In this document: in pieces, positions 1-8,314 of the stretch
How positions within the stretch are numbered: position 1 is the stretch's first letter
How the letters are laid out: each line of letters begins with the position of its first letter
Source of the DNA: Alphaproteobacteria bacterium
GTDB lineage: Bacteria > Pseudomonadota > Alphaproteobacteria > Caulobacterales > Aquidulcibacteraceae
Assembly (NCBI GenBank): GCA_018969015.1
Contig: JAGWZE010000007.1
Coordinates: 1-64,000 of the forward strand
Direction of reading: 5' to 3'
DNA: 64,000 nucleotides
Made by a program: the position numbers and the translations under genes
Notes under the pieces: generated by a model
Told to the model about the DNA's origin: nothing
Seen by the model: only the letters and a program-made list of their open reading frames with translations
Database searches by the model: none

Positions 1-251
1 ATGGCGAGCTGCAGGTTCGGGCCGCCGGAGATCTGCGCCGCTTGCAGCGCGTCCTGGCTGAAGGCCGAAACGGCGATCGGAACGTCCTGGATCGAGGCTT
101 CGCGCTTTTCGGCGGTGACCACGATTTCTTCGAGGCCGGAGGCCTGCGGTTTGGCCGGGGCCGCCTGTTGCGCCATGGCCGGCGCGGCCATGGTCAGCGC
201 GGCGGCAGAGGCGCCCGTAAACAGGGCAAAAAGCGAGTGTACTCTTTTCAT
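1..251 (-). CDS. TonB-dependent receptor, N-terminal part (cut by window edge)
   Basis: Outer-membrane receptor of the kind that imports siderophores, carbohydrates or other large substrates using TonB energy. Only the first 83 residues or so are present. The start is well supported: ATG at 249-251 with a GGGAGGAG ribosome site just upstream. A signal peptide (about residues 1-28, ending in AMAQ) is followed by EEIVVTAEKREASIQDVPIA, the usual beginning of the plug domain in alphaproteobacterial receptors, then SAFSQDALQAAQI. The barrel lies outside the window, so the substrate cannot be inferred. Confidence 0.9.
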   Translation of the reverse strand, partial: MKRVHSLFALFTGASAAALTMAAPAMAQQAAPAKPQASGLEEIVVTAEKREASIQDVPIAVSAFSQDALQAAQISGGPNLQLA

Positions 252-311
252 GCGATCTCCTCCCCTGGCCGTCGCCTCTTGTTCGGGCATAACGACCTGA
301 CGTTCCTGGGC

Positions 312-349
312 TGACTAAAAGTCAGTCGCGCCTAGTCATGACCAATTGG
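312..349. promoter_or_regulatory. Cluster of short palindromes upstream of the TonB receptor
   Basis: Three palindromes lie within 38 bases of the receptor promoter region: TGACT-AAA-AGTCA (312-324), GTCATGAC (335-342) and CCAATTGG (342-349). They are 60-100 bases upstream of the receptor start, where an operator would be expected. No specific regulator is recognised. The rest of 252-430 shows nothing else. Confidence 0.35.
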
Positions 350-430
350 CGGGGGGAAGGGTTCCTGTGTCAACAGGTCAATCGGAGTAACTGAAATTAT
401 CGTGAGCCTGAGGCTGACATGACACGGTCT

Positions 431-775
431 TCAGGCGATTTCCGAAGACAACCACCCGAGAAAAGCGAATGATGACGTAGCGGTACTCGCGTCGAACGCG
501 AGAACGCAGGGCGTCTCGTACGGGTGTTGCGCCAGGATCGCGTCCCGGGTCGATTCGGCCTGGCGGGCCACGGTTTTCACCAGCATGACGGTCTCCCGGC
601 CGGTTTCGACGGCCTCGCGCCACCGGTATAGGGACGTGATCTCCGGCCCGATGTTCACGCAGGCGGCAAGCCGACGGGCGAGCAGGTCCCGGCCGCAGCG
701 TTCGGCGGCGCCCGCATCCGGCCAAGTGGTGTAGAAGACGACCGCCTTTTCCAGTTCCCGCTCGTTCGATCCCAT
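431..775 (-). CDS. cutA: CutA divalent-cation tolerance protein
   Basis: Small trimeric CutA1-fold protein of 114 residues, linked in other bacteria to copper and other divalent metal tolerance; its exact biochemical role is unsettled. The core [20 protein letters not shown] and the following ETVMLVKT match the family closely, and the length is typical. The ATG at 773-775 is chosen because an AGGAGG site sits five bases upstream; an in-frame start 17 codons earlier would run into queC. The start codon overlaps the divergent queC start by two bases (shared CATG at 773-776). Confidence 0.9.
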   Translation of the reverse strand: MGSNERELEKAVVFYTTWPDAGAAERCGRDLLARRLAACVNIGPEITSLYRWREAVETGRETVMLVKTVARQAESTRDAILAQHPYETPCVLAFDASTATSSFAFLGWLSSEIA

Positions 776-1475
776 GACCGCCTCCTCAGCTCTCGTCCTG
801 TTTTCCGCCGGCCAGGACTCCACCACCTGCCTCGCCTGGGCGCTCGACCGCTTCGAGCGGGTGGAGACCGTCGGGTTCGACTACGGCCAGCGGCACGCCA
901 TCGAACTCGAGCAGCGCCCGCGCGTGCTCGAGGCTATCCGCCGGGCCTTTCCGGCCTGGGCGGCGCGACTTGGCAACGATCATATGGTCGACTTGCGGGG
1001 ATTTGGCGCGATTGCCGAGAGCGCCCTGACGGCCGACCGCGCCATCGAGATGCAGGCCAACGGGCTGCCGAGCACCTTCGTGCCGGGCCGCAATCTGGCG
1101 TTCCTGGTTTGCGCGGCGGCGCTGGCGGACCGGCGCGGGCTGGCGCGGCTCGTCGGCGGCATGTGCGAGACGGACTATAGCGGGTACCCCGACTGCCGGC
1201 GGGCGACGCTCGACGCCATGGCGCAGGCGCTGACGCTCGGCCTCGACCGCGAAACGCCGATCGACACGCCGCTGATGCATCTCACGAAAGGCGAGACCTG
1301 GGGGTTGGCGCAGACGCTTGGCGGCCGCGCGCTCGTGGACCTGATCGTGGAGGACACGCACACCTGCTATCGGGGCGACCGCACCCATCGCCAAGCCTGG
1401 GGCTATGGCTGCGGCGAATGCCCGGCCTGCGCGTTGCGGGCCGAAGGCTGGGCGGCGTTCGGGGGCGCGGCGTGA
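774..1475 (+). CDS. queC: 7-cyano-7-deazaguanine synthase QueC
   Basis: Converts 7-carboxy-7-deazaguanine to preQ0 with ATP and ammonia, in the queuosine tRNA-modification pathway. The ATP-pyrophosphatase loop is near the N-terminus as SAGQDST (residues 11-17), where most relatives have SGGLDS or SGGQDS. The zinc-binding cysteines are present at C198 and C213-x2-C216-x2-C219. Length 233 aa is typical. The ribosome site is weak, and the start overlaps that of cutA on the other strand. The gene ends in GTGA, overlapping the queE start by four bases, so the two are translationally coupled. Confidence 0.95.
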   Translation: MTASSALVLFSAGQDSTTCLAWALDRFERVETVGFDYGQRHAIELEQRPRVLEAIRRAFPAWAARLGNDHMVDLRGFGAIAESALTADRAIEMQANGLPSTFVPGRNLAFLVCAAALADRRGLARLVGGMCETDYSGYPDCRRATLDAMAQALTLGLDRETPIDTPLMHLTKGETWGLAQTLGGRALVDLIVEDTHTCYRGDRTHRQAWGYGCGECPACALRAEGWAAFGGAA

Positions 1476-2101
1476 GCTACGCGGTCAAGGAAATGTACTA
1501 CACGCTCCAGGGCGAGGGCGCGCAGGCGGGCCGGGCGGCGGTGTTCCTGCGGTTTGCGGGCTGCAATTTGTGGTCGGGCCGCGAAGAGGACCGGGCGAGC
1601 GCGGTGTGCCGCTTCTGCGACACCGACTTCGTCGGCATGGACGGCCCCGGAGGCGGGCGGTTCGAGACGCCCGCGGCGCTGGCCGAGGCGGTCGCGCGGC
1701 ATTGGCCGGGCGGCGGGCGGCCGTACGTGGTCTGCACCGGCGGCGAGCCGCTGCTGCAGCTCGATGCGCCGGCCATCGCGGCGCTGCACGCGCGCGGCTT
1801 CGAGGTGGCCGTCGAAACCAACGGGACGCAGCCTGCGCCGGACGGCCTCGACTGGATCTGCGTCAGCCCGAAAGCGGGCGCGCCGCTGGTGCTGACGCGC
1901 GGCGACGAGTTGAAGCTCGTGTTTCCGCAGGCCGGCGCGGAGCCGGCGCGGTTCGAGGATCTGGCGTTCACGCATTTCCTGCTGCAGCCGATGGACGGCG
2001 CCGACAGGGAAGGCACGACGGCGGCCGCGCTCGCCTATTGCCTCGCGCACCCGAAATGGCGGCTGAGCCTGCAGACGCACAAGATCCTGCGCATCCCGTA
2101 G
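1472..2101 (+). CDS. queE: 7-carboxy-7-deazaguanine synthase QueE (radical SAM)
   Basis: Radical SAM enzyme that contracts 6-carboxytetrahydropterin to 7-carboxy-7-deazaguanine, one step before QueC. GTG start overlapping the queC stop; residues 2-16 ([15 protein letters not shown]) are the conserved beginning. The [4Fe-4S] cysteines are C31, C46 and C49: a CX14CX2C spacing known from a QueE subclass, not the usual radical-SAM CX3CX2C. The glycine-rich CTGGEP follows. 209 aa. queD is not in this window. Confidence 0.95.
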   Translation: MSYAVKEMYYTLQGEGAQAGRAAVFLRFAGCNLWSGREEDRASAVCRFCDTDFVGMDGPGGGRFETPAALAEAVARHWPGGGRPYVVCTGGEPLLQLDAPAIAALHARGFEVAVETNGTQPAPDGLDWICVSPKAGAPLVLTRGDELKLVFPQAGAEPARFEDLAFTHFLLQPMDGADREGTTAAALAYCLAHPKWRLSLQTHKILRIP

Positions 2102-2141
2102 CGGTTCGGGCCGCGCGCCGCAGCGCGACGCGACGTTTCGA

Positions 2142-2678
2142 TCAGGACTCGGGCTTGGCCGGCGCGCCCGTGGCGGCTTCCTTCACCTGCGCCGAGAACC
2201 AGCGGATCGCGCGGTTGGCGTCCGACCAGGTCGACGCGGCCATCACGTCGCGGATGTCGCTCTCGTACCAGCTGTAGGAGACCGTGCGCAGTTCGGCGCC
2301 GGAGGCGTCCCGCAGCGTCGCGCGCAGGGCGGCGCCGCCGATGCCGATGGACTCCATCGACAAGCCCGGGATGTCGGTCATCTGCTTCATCGTCGGCCGG
2401 TTCGGCTTGGCGTCGACGATCTCGACGTCGACCCGCGTCGCGGTCGGCGCGCTGGCGCCGGCGACGGCCCGCTCGATGTAGCGGCGCACGTCGGCGGAGA
2501 GCTTCTCGCCCTCGCGCTGGCCGTACTTCTTCTCGAGCATTTTCTGGAAGTCGGCGCTGTAGGTGATCGTGCCGACCGTGACCGGCGCGGCGAACGCGGG
2601 GGCGGCGGCGAGAACCGTCGCAGCGGACAGCAGGAGAGCGCCGGCGAACGTGCGCGCCACGCGAAGCGAAGTCGTCAT
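2142..2678 (-). CDS. Secreted protein of unknown function
   Basis: About 178 residues beginning MTTSLRVARTFAGALLLSAA with a clear Sec signal peptide (cleavage after APAFA). The mature part is soluble and mixed, with two tryptophans near the C-terminus in a region resembling SYSWYESDIRDVM. No family is recognised. The ATG at 2676-2678 is preceded by AAGGAGA, so the longer in-frame start at 2732 is rejected. It converges with queE and stands alone. Confidence 0.7.
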   Translation of the reverse strand: MTTSLRVARTFAGALLLSAATVLAAAPAFAAPVTVGTITYSADFQKMLEKKYGQREGEKLSADVRRYIERAVAGASAPTATRVDVEIVDAKPNRPTMKQMTDIPGLSMESIGIGGAALRATLRDASGAELRTVSYSWYESDIRDVMAASTWSDANRAIRWFSAQVKEAATGAPAKPES

Positions 2679-2763
2679 GGAAGTCTCCTTCGGCGAACGT
2701 TGATCATGTAGGCGCCGCAGCGGCGCCGTCAAATTGCGAAGCCGTCACCCGCGCGACGCAGCG

Positions 2764-3024
2764 CTACTCGTCTTTCTGCTTTTTCTCGTCCTTGTCGTCA
2801 CCGGGCGTTGCGGCGTCGATCACGGCGCCGGTGGTCTTCACGGCGACTTTCGCCGTGGTTCCGACAACAGCGCCCGCCACACCCACGGTCGCGGCGCCGG
2901 CGGCGACGCCGAGCGCGCAGCCGCCGAGCAGCGCCGGCGCGGCAAGCGCAACGAGCGCCAGCGCGCCGCGGCGAACGCGCGAAGAGGAAGACGACGGTGA
3001 CGGAAAAAGGAGACGCATGTGCAT
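2764..3024 (-). CDS. Small putative lipoprotein
   Basis: 86-residue protein starting MHMRLLFPSP with a hydrophobic segment ending in the lipobox LLGGC, so probably lipid-anchored. The mature part is alanine/valine/glycine-rich with small-residue repeats and ends in a very charged tail (DDKDEKKQKDE). It resembles small alphaproteobacterial lipoproteins with a TGAVIDAATP core, function unknown. ATG 3022-3024 follows GGCGAGG; ATG at 3018 is an alternative. Confidence 0.65.
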   Translation of the reverse strand: MHMRLLFPSPSSSSSRVRRGALALVALAAPALLGGCALGVAAGAATVGVAGAVVGTTAKVAVKTTGAVIDAATPGDDKDEKKQKDE

Positions 3025-3046
3025 GACCTCGCCTTTGGCGTCGGCG

Positions 3047-3568
3047 TCAGGCGATCGCGTCGAGATCCAGTTCGTCCGAGCGGCCGTCCGAAACGCGCCG
3101 GAGCGGGCCTTTGTAGTTGCGATCCAGGAACACGCGGCGATCGGGGCCGAAGTACGTCTTCGATCGCACGAACGGACGGCGATCGGCAATCACGGCGTTC
3201 ACATGGTGCAGGATCGACTTCGCCGAGACGGGCTTGGCGAGGAAGGTGTTGACGCCGGCGTCGCGCGCATAGCGGACGCGGGTGCGGTCGGAGTGGCCGG
3301 TCATCAGGATGATCGGCACGTAGGGATCGGGGCTGTCCGGCGCGGTGCGGACAAGCTTGGCGAACTCGATGCCGTCGATCGGCCGCATCGCAAGATCGGT
3401 GATGATCATGTCGGCGGTGTGGACGCGCAAAACTTCGAACGCTTCGACCGCGTCGCTCGCCTCGCTCACGCGCAGGAAGCCGAACTCGCGCAAAAGCGAT
3501 CGCACGAGGAACCGCATCTGGCGGTTGTCGTCCACGATCAGGATGTGGATCTGGTCGAGGCCGGGCAT
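3047..3568 (-). CDS. Receiver-only response regulator with basic C-terminal tail
   Basis: Single CheY-like receiver domain (about residues 5-125) followed by a tail containing KTYFGPDRR, a motif seen in many alphaproteobacterial receiver-only proteins. The acidic pocket (DD at 13-14), phospho-acceptor D58 (IITDLAM), threonine (LMTGH) and lysine (LAKPVS) are all present, so it should be phosphorylated. There is no output domain, so it probably acts by protein contact. No histidine kinase is adjacent. The upstream 88 bases are AT-rich compared with the surroundings and probably hold its promoter. Confidence 0.85.
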   Translation of the reverse strand: MPGLDQIHILIVDDNRQMRFLVRSLLREFGFLRVSEASDAVEAFEVLRVHTADMIITDLAMRPIDGIEFAKLVRTAPDSPDPYVPIILMTGHSDRTRVRYARDAGVNTFLAKPVSAKSILHHVNAVIADRRPFVRSKTYFGPDRRVFLDRNYKGPLRRVSDGRSDELDLDAIA

Positions 3569-3656
3569 CGCGCAATCGTTTCTAATTGCGAAGTAGTTAA
3601 CGTTCTAAATCTGAAGAAAAGATTACCGCGCTCGGCCGCACCCTGATTTACTTAGC

Positions 3657-4358
3657 CTATGCTTCGACGACGAGAAGCTCTGCGTCGCTGGACGACGTAG
3701 CGGTAAGCGCGTCGATTTCGGCGATCGCGACGCCATCGCGCGCGGCCAGAGCCACGCCGTTGACGGTCGCTTCGCCCTTGGCCAGCACCGCATAGGCGCG
3801 GCGGGGGCCAGCGAGCGTATGGGTGATCGTCTCGCCCGGACGCAGCGTCGCGGCGAGCAGGCGCGCATCCTGGCGGATCGGCAAGGCGCCGGCGGCGAGA
3901 TCCTCTTCATAGCCGGACGCGAGCGTCACGAGCTTGCCCGCGCGATCGCCTTTCGGGAATTTGGCGGCGCCCCAGCTCGGCTTGAAGCCGCGCGCTTTCG
4001 GCAGGATCCAGATCTGGAACAGCGTGGTGGCGTCGTCCTCGCGGTTGAGCTCCGCATGGGTGATCCCCGTGCCTGCCGACATCACCTGCACGTCGCCCGC
4101 TTCGGTGCGGCCGATATTGCCGAGGCTGTCCTGGTGGGTGATCGCGCCGGTGCGGACATAGGTGATGATTTCCATATCCGCGTGGCTGTGCGGCGCGAAG
4201 CCGGTTCCGGCCTTGATGGTGTCGTCGTTCCACACCCGCAGCGCGCCCCACTGCGTGCGTTTGGGATCGAAATAGTTCGAGAACGAGAAGTGGTAGTTCG
4301 CGTCGAGCCACTCGTTGCGGAAGCGGCCGAGCGACTTGAACGGGCGATGCTCCAACAT
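3657..4358 (-). CDS. Pirin family protein (YhhW-like)
   Basis: Bicupin protein of 233 residues. The N-terminal cupin carries the metal-binding set HSHADMEIITYV and a later HAE, as in pirins and in E. coli YhhW, which has quercetinase activity in vitro. It begins one base after the wrbA stop, so the two form an operon; pirin-WrbA pairing suggests a role in quinone or electrophile stress. The physiological substrate is unknown. Confidence 0.88.
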   Translation of the reverse strand: MLEHRPFKSLGRFRNEWLDANYHFSFSNYFDPKRTQWGALRVWNDDTIKAGTGFAPHSHADMEIITYVRTGAITHQDSLGNIGRTEAGDVQVMSAGTGITHAELNREDDATTLFQIWILPKARGFKPSWGAAKFPKGDRAGKLVTLASGYEEDLAAGALPIRQDARLLAATLRPGETITHTLAGPRRAYAVLAKGEATVNGVALAARDGVAIAEIDALTATSSSDAELLVVEA

Positions 4359-4359
4359 G

Positions 4360-4959
4360 TCAGCCTCTCAGTTTCTGGGCGATTTGCGCCACGTGTTTGC
4401 CTTGGGCGCGCGCCTGTGCGCGCTCGTTGTCGGATATCTGGCGCTCGCCGCGCGCGCCGGCCACCATGCCCGCGCCGTACGGCGAACCGCCACGCACCTG
4501 TGAGGTGTCGGCGATCTCCGGCGTCGAATACGGCAGGCCGACGATCACCATGCCGTGGTGCAGCAGCGTGACGTGCGTGGCGAGGATCGTGGACTCGTTG
4601 CCGCCGCCCGTGCCCGTCGACGTGAAGACCGAGCCCACCTTGCCGATCAGCGCGCCTTTCGCCCAGAGCCCGCCGGTCTGATCGAGGAAGGTGCGCATCT
4701 GGCCGGACATGTTGCCGAAGCGCGTGGGCGTGCCGATGACGATCGCGTCATAGTCGGCGAGTTCCTCCGGGCGCGCCACAAGCGCGGCCTGATCGAGCTT
4801 CATGCCGGCGGCCTTGGCGGTCTCGGCCGGCATGGTCTCGGGGACGCGCTTCACCGTCACCTCCGTGCCGGCCACGCTGCGGGCGCCTGCGGCGATCTCT
4901 TCGGCCATCGTCTCGATGTGGCCGTAGGCCGAATGATAGAGGACCAGAACCTTCGTCAT
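4360..4959 (-). CDS. wrbA: NAD(P)H:quinone oxidoreductase, WrbA type
   Basis: Flavodoxin-fold FMN enzyme that reduces quinones by two electrons, avoiding semiquinone radicals. 199 residues, the usual WrbA length. It starts [20 protein letters not shown] (phosphate loop of the FMN site), has [20 protein letters not shown] in the middle and the GGSPYGAG motif near the end. AAGGGAG lies upstream of the ATG. First gene of an operon with pirin, and divergent from a LysR regulator that is its likely controller. Confidence 0.95.
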   Translation of the reverse strand: MTKVLVLYHSAYGHIETMAEEIAAGARSVAGTEVTVKRVPETMPAETAKAAGMKLDQAALVARPEELADYDAIVIGTPTRFGNMSGQMRTFLDQTGGLWAKGALIGKVGSVFTSTGTGGGNESTILATHVTLLHHGMVIVGLPYSTPEIADTSQVRGGSPYGAGMVAGARGERQISDNERAQARAQGKHVAQIAQKLRG

Positions 4960-5044
4960 CGTCGCGCTCCCTTCGGCCTTTGGGCCGGGTCTGTCACGGC
5001 AACGCATATGGGGCTGGACGATCGGGCGGGAATGGGAATAAATC

Positions 5045-5058
5045 GAACGAATTGTTTC
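5045..5058. promoter_or_regulatory. Imperfect palindrome in the LysR/wrbA divergent region
   Basis: GAACGAATTGTTTC matches its reverse complement at 10 of 14 positions and sits 17 bases upstream of the LysR gene. This fits the autoregulatory site of a LysR-type regulator that also controls the divergent wrbA-pirin operon. Assigned by position and symmetry only. Confidence 0.4.
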
Positions 5059-5074
5059 CAAGAGAGCCCCGCTG

Positions 5075-6019
5075 ATGCCGCCCGCCACGCCGTCCGGTCT
5101 GTCGCTCGACCTGTTCGCGATTTTCGCCCGGCTGGCCGAGACGGGCAGCTTCTCGCAGGCGGCGCGCGATCTCGCGATGTCGAAGGCGACCATTTCCAAG
5201 CGCATCGCCGAACTCGAGGCCGGCCTTGGCGTGACGCTGCTGGCGCGCACCACGCGGCGCGCGGCGCTGACGGAAGCGGGCGAGCAGGTGCTGCGGCGCG
5301 CGCAGAAGATCCTCGAGGAGGCCGAGTGTGCGGTGGAGGAGGCGCGCGAGACGCGGGCGGTGGCGCGCGGGCGGCTGAAGATCGCCGCGCCGCTCGGGTT
5401 TGCGCTGCGCTATCTCGGGCCGGTGCTGCCGGACTTCTTCCGCGCCTATCCCGACATCGCGCTTGATCTTTCGCTGGATGATCGCGTGGTCGATCTCATC
5501 GCCGGCGGCTTCGACGCGGCGCTGCGGATCGGCGAGATGCCGGATTCGAGCTTCACCGCGCGCAAGCTCGCCCCCGTGCATGCCCATGTCGTCGCCGCGC
5601 CCTCCTATTGGCGCGCGCATGGCAAGCCGAAGTCGCCGGAGGAGCTCGCGGCTCACGCGTGCATTCGCTACGCCAACACCGCGTCGGGCATGGTGTGGCG
5701 CTTCACGGGGCCGGACGGAAAAGTGGTCAACGTGCGCGTCGACGGGCCGCTGTGCGTCAACAACGGCGACGTGGAGCTGGCGACGATCTGCGCCGGCCTC
5801 GGCGTGGCGCGGCTGCCGGATTTCCTCGTCTGGCGCGAGGTCGCGGAGGGGCGGCTGGAAACGGCGCTCGAGACGTGGCGCCCCGCGCCGATGGCGCTGC
5901 ATCTCTTGACGCCGTCGAGCCGCGCACACCCGCGCCGCCTGCGCGCGTTCTCGGATTTCCTGTTCGACACCTTCGGCGGCGGACGCGCGCCGTGGCTTGC
6001 CATGGAGCGCGGCGCCTAG
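5075..6019 (+). CDS. LysR family transcriptional regulator
   Basis: 314 residues: N-terminal winged helix-turn-helix (about 10-70, [20 protein letters not shown]) followed by a LysR substrate-binding domain (about 95-300). It is divergent from wrbA-pirin, the classical arrangement for a LysR protein and its target, so it probably responds to a quinone or electrophile. The nearest family members are CrgA/DhcR-like regulators, many of which control quinone reductases. Its TAG stop shares the tetramer CTAG with the stop of the convergent DUF2237 gene. Confidence 0.9.
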   Translation: MPPATPSGLSLDLFAIFARLAETGSFSQAARDLAMSKATISKRIAELEAGLGVTLLARTTRRAALTEAGEQVLRRAQKILEEAECAVEEARETRAVARGRLKIAAPLGFALRYLGPVLPDFFRAYPDIALDLSLDDRVVDLIAGGFDAALRIGEMPDSSFTARKLAPVHAHVVAAPSYWRAHGKPKSPEELAAHACIRYANTASGMVWRFTGPDGKVVNVRVDGPLCVNNGDVELATICAGLGVARLPDFLVWREVAEGRLETALETWRPAPMALHLLTPSSRAHPRRLRAFSDFLFDTFGGGRAPWLAMERGA

Positions 6020-6420
6020 AGCGGTCCGCCGTCGTCCTCGTCGTCGTAATCGTCCGGCCCCAGCGCATGGTCGCGGAAGGACTCGATCGAGGCGTATTGA
6101 AGCGCGGCTTCGTGCGTGGCTGTGAGATCGACCTTGGGCGCGACGCCCGCGTCCCGCGCCTCCACCCAGCGTTCGACGCAGATGCACCAGTGATCGCCGG
6201 GCTTCAGGCCCGGAAAATCGAACTCCGGCCGCGGCGTGACGAGATCGTTGCCCTGCCGCACGGAGAACGCCAGGAATTCGGCCGTCATGCGCGCGCAGAC
6301 GACGTGCACGCCGCGATCGTTCGGGCCGGTGAAGCAATCGCCCGTGCGGTAGAACCCCGTCATCGGTTCGCAGGAGCACGTGTCGAGCGGTTCGCCGAGC
6401 AGGTTCTTTGCGAAGCTCAT
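6016..6420 (-). CDS. DUF2237 family protein
   Basis: 134 residues matching the DUF2237 family, function unknown. It has the family core NLLGEPLDTCSCEPMTGFYR, CARMTAEFL and GDHWCICVERW with conserved cysteines, and an acidic tail. The ATG at 6418-6420 overlaps the stop of the upstream small membrane protein (ATGA), so the two are translationally coupled. Its stop overlaps the LysR stop. Confidence 0.85.
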   Translation of the reverse strand: MSFAKNLLGEPLDTCSCEPMTGFYRTGDCFTGPNDRGVHVVCARMTAEFLAFSVRQGNDLVTPRPEFDFPGLKPGDHWCICVERWVEARDAGVAPKVDLTATHEAALQYASIESFRDHALGPDDYDDEDDGGPL

Positions 6421-6716
6421 GGTTTCCTGCGTCTCCGCAAACGGAAGGCGCCCAGCGCGCCGATCAGCAACGCGAAACTCGCGACGGTCACGAGCGCGCG
6501 CAGCGCATCGGCCTCCCAGGCGCGCAAGAACACCGTGCGCGCAGGGCCGAACATCTGCAAGGTCTGCGGCACCACGAGCCCGTCGAGCGGGAAGGGCTCC
6601 TGCGGGCGGAAGTTGAAGACATAGACATGCGCCGCCGCCGAGAGCGCAAAGAGCGCCAGCGCCGCGTAGGCGGCCCAGGTCGTCATCGCGTCGAAACGAT
6701 CCCGGGATTTGGTCAT
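6417..6716 (-). CDS. Small two-span membrane protein
   Basis: 99 residues with two hydrophobic segments (about 12-30 and 70-90) and a strongly basic C-terminus (RLRRRRKP), which should face the cytoplasm. Between them is a PLDGLVVPQTLQMFGP stretch. No named family is certain. It overlaps the DUF2237 start by four bases and is probably co-transcribed with it. A second in-frame ATG ten codons in is also possible. Confidence 0.65.
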   Translation of the reverse strand: MTKSRDRFDAMTTWAAYAALALFALSAAAHVYVFNFRPQEPFPLDGLVVPQTLQMFGPARTVFLRAWEADALRALVTVASFALLIGALGAFRLRRRRKP

Positions 6717-6765
6717 ATGGCGTTGTCCTGCAGGCGTGAGCCAACGCCGATGACCACACGCGCTT

Positions 6766-6788
6766 GCCCTCCCCCGCTGGGGGAGGGC
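6766..6788. repeat. Family A intergenic palindrome (single copy)
   Basis: GCCCTCCCCC-GCTG-GGGGAGGGC hairpin between the SDR gene and the small membrane gene. The same hairpin occurs in inverted pairs at 21165-21289 and 40041-40142, so it is a dispersed repeat first, although it may also act as a terminator for the SDR gene. No T-run follows on either strand. Confidence 0.75.
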
Positions 6789-6810
6789 GCGCGGTGCGGC
6801 GGCGCCCGCC

Positions 6811-7728
6811 TCACACCGTATCCCAGTTGAACACCGACGCCGTCGCGCCGAGGTCGGTGTAGTTGCCTTTCATCGCCGGCAGCGCGTGCTCGAGGATGGT
6901 TTCCGGGCTCCAACCTTCCAGGCGCGCGAGGCCGCGCACGGGGCGCGGCTGGTTGAAGAGGAAGACCTCGTTGCCGCGCACGGCGAAGATCTGGCCGTTC
7001 GTCTCCTTCGCGCCGTCGGCGCACAAGGCGACGGCAAGCTGCGCCACCTGATCGGCGCGCATGGAGTTGCGCATGCGCTCGACGCGCTTGGCGCTCGCTT
7101 CGTCCTTCACCGGGATCGTCGCGATCATCCGTGTCCAGGCGAACGGCGCGATGATGTTGGAGCGCACGTTCTTGGCCGCGCCCTCCATGGCGATGATGCG
7201 CGACAGGCCCATCACGCCGAGCTTCGCCGCGGCGTAGTTCGCCTGGCCGATATTGCCGATCAGGCCGGAGGTGGAGGTGAACAGCACGTAGGAGCCGGAC
7301 TGCTGCTCCCGGAAGAGCTCGACCGTCGCGCGCGTGACGTTGAAGGCGCCGTGCAGGTGGACGTCGATGACGGCCTTCCAGTCTTCCCAGGACATCTTGT
7401 GGAACATGCCGTCGCGCAGGATGCCGGCCGGATTGATGACGGCGTGCAGGCCGCCGAACGCCTTCAGCGCCTGTTCGCGCATGCCTTCGACGGCGGCGTA
7501 GTCGGTGACGCTGTCGGAGTTGGAGATGGCCTTGCCGCCGGCGTCGCGGATTTCGCGCGCGACGGTCTCGGCCGGGCCAGCCGAACCTTCGTCGCCGCCG
7601 GAGACGCTGCCGCCGAGATCGTTGACGACGACCGCCGCCCCTTGGCGCGCCGCCAGGAGCGCGCATTCGCGACCGATGCCGTTGCCGCCGCCGGTGACCA
7701 GAACGACCTTGCCGTCCAAAACGCCCAT
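6811..7728 (-). CDS. Short-chain dehydrogenase (MFE-2 / 3-hydroxyacyl-CoA dehydrogenase-like)
   Basis: NAD(P)-dependent SDR of 305 residues. The cofactor motif GGGNGIG is at 13-19, and the catalytic set is Ser near 152, Tyr165 and Lys169 (YAAAK). The N-terminal region with VNDLGGSVSG and the long C-terminal extension resemble the (3R)-hydroxyacyl-CoA dehydrogenase domain of peroxisomal multifunctional enzyme 2, suggesting a beta-oxidation or steroid-type substrate. It stands alone; the exact substrate is unknown. Confidence 0.88.
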   Translation of the reverse strand: MGVLDGKVVLVTGGGNGIGRECALLAARQGAAVVVNDLGGSVSGGDEGSAGPAETVAREIRDAGGKAISNSDSVTDYAAVEGMREQALKAFGGLHAVINPAGILRDGMFHKMSWEDWKAVIDVHLHGAFNVTRATVELFREQQSGSYVLFTSTSGLIGNIGQANYAAAKLGVMGLSRIIAMEGAAKNVRSNIIAPFAWTRMIATIPVKDEASAKRVERMRNSMRADQVAQLAVALCADGAKETNGQIFAVRGNEVFLFNQPRPVRGLARLEGWSPETILEHALPAMKGNYTDLGATASVFNWDTV

Positions 7729-7840
7729 GTCAGTTTCCTCCCTGATATGGCGGGGAAGCTAGCGGCGGGGCGCGGGGGTGTCGAGGCGGGAGGGGCTTGG
7801 GCGGCGGTGTTGGGGCCGGCGGCGCCGGGGCGCCGCGGCG

Positions 7841-8314
7841 TCAGAGGTCGCGGCCATAGAACAGCGTGCACGCATTGCCCGGCTCGTTGTGCGGTTCGCT
7901 CGGGACAAAGCCCAGCCGCTCATAGACCGCGATCGCCGCGGTGAAGCTGGCGTGCGTGTCGAGCACCATGCGCGTGAAGCCCAGCGCGCGGGCGCGGTCC
8001 ATGGTCTCGCGCGTGAGGCGCTCGCCGAGCCCGAAGCCGCGGAACGCGTCGCGGCAATAGAGGCGCTTCAGCTCGCAGCACGCCGCATCGATCCGCTTCA
8101 ACCCGCACACGGCGGCCGCCGCGCCGTCGACGCGCGCCAGGAGCACGAAGGCGTAGCGGTCCGGGAAGGTCGCCATCTCGCCGTCGAAATCCTGATAGGC
8201 GACGCTGATGCCGTGATCGCGCCCGAGGCGGAACACGTACTCGCGCATGAGGTCCTGCGCGGCGGCGATGTCGGCCGGCGTGGCGATCGGCGCGAGGGCG
8301 ATGTGCGGGGTCAT
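7841..8314 (-). CDS. GNAT family N-acetyltransferase
   Basis: 157-residue GCN5-related acetyltransferase. The acetyl-CoA site appears as CELKRLYCRDAFRGFGLGER, followed by VLDTHASFTAAIAVYERLGF, the usual C-terminal half. The acceptor is unknown. The ATG overlaps the MFS stop in ATGA (8311-8314), so it is translated with the transporter and may modify the same compound family. Confidence 0.85.
   Translation of the reverse strand: MTPHIALAPIATPADIAAAQDLMREYVFRLGRDHGISVAYQDFDGEMATFPDRYAFVLLARVDGAAAAVCGLKRIDAACCELKRLYCRDAFRGFGLGERLTRETMDRARALGFTRMVLDTHASFTAAIAVYERLGFVPSEPHNEPGNACTLFYGRDL

Noticed and set aside
252-773. preQ1 riboswitch for queC-queE
   Set aside because: The queC start lies at the cutA start, leaving no leader; no preQ1-like pseudoknot seen.
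6766-6788. Simple terminator of the SDR gene
   Set aside because: Lacks a T-run and is a copy of a dispersed repeat, so listed as a repeat.
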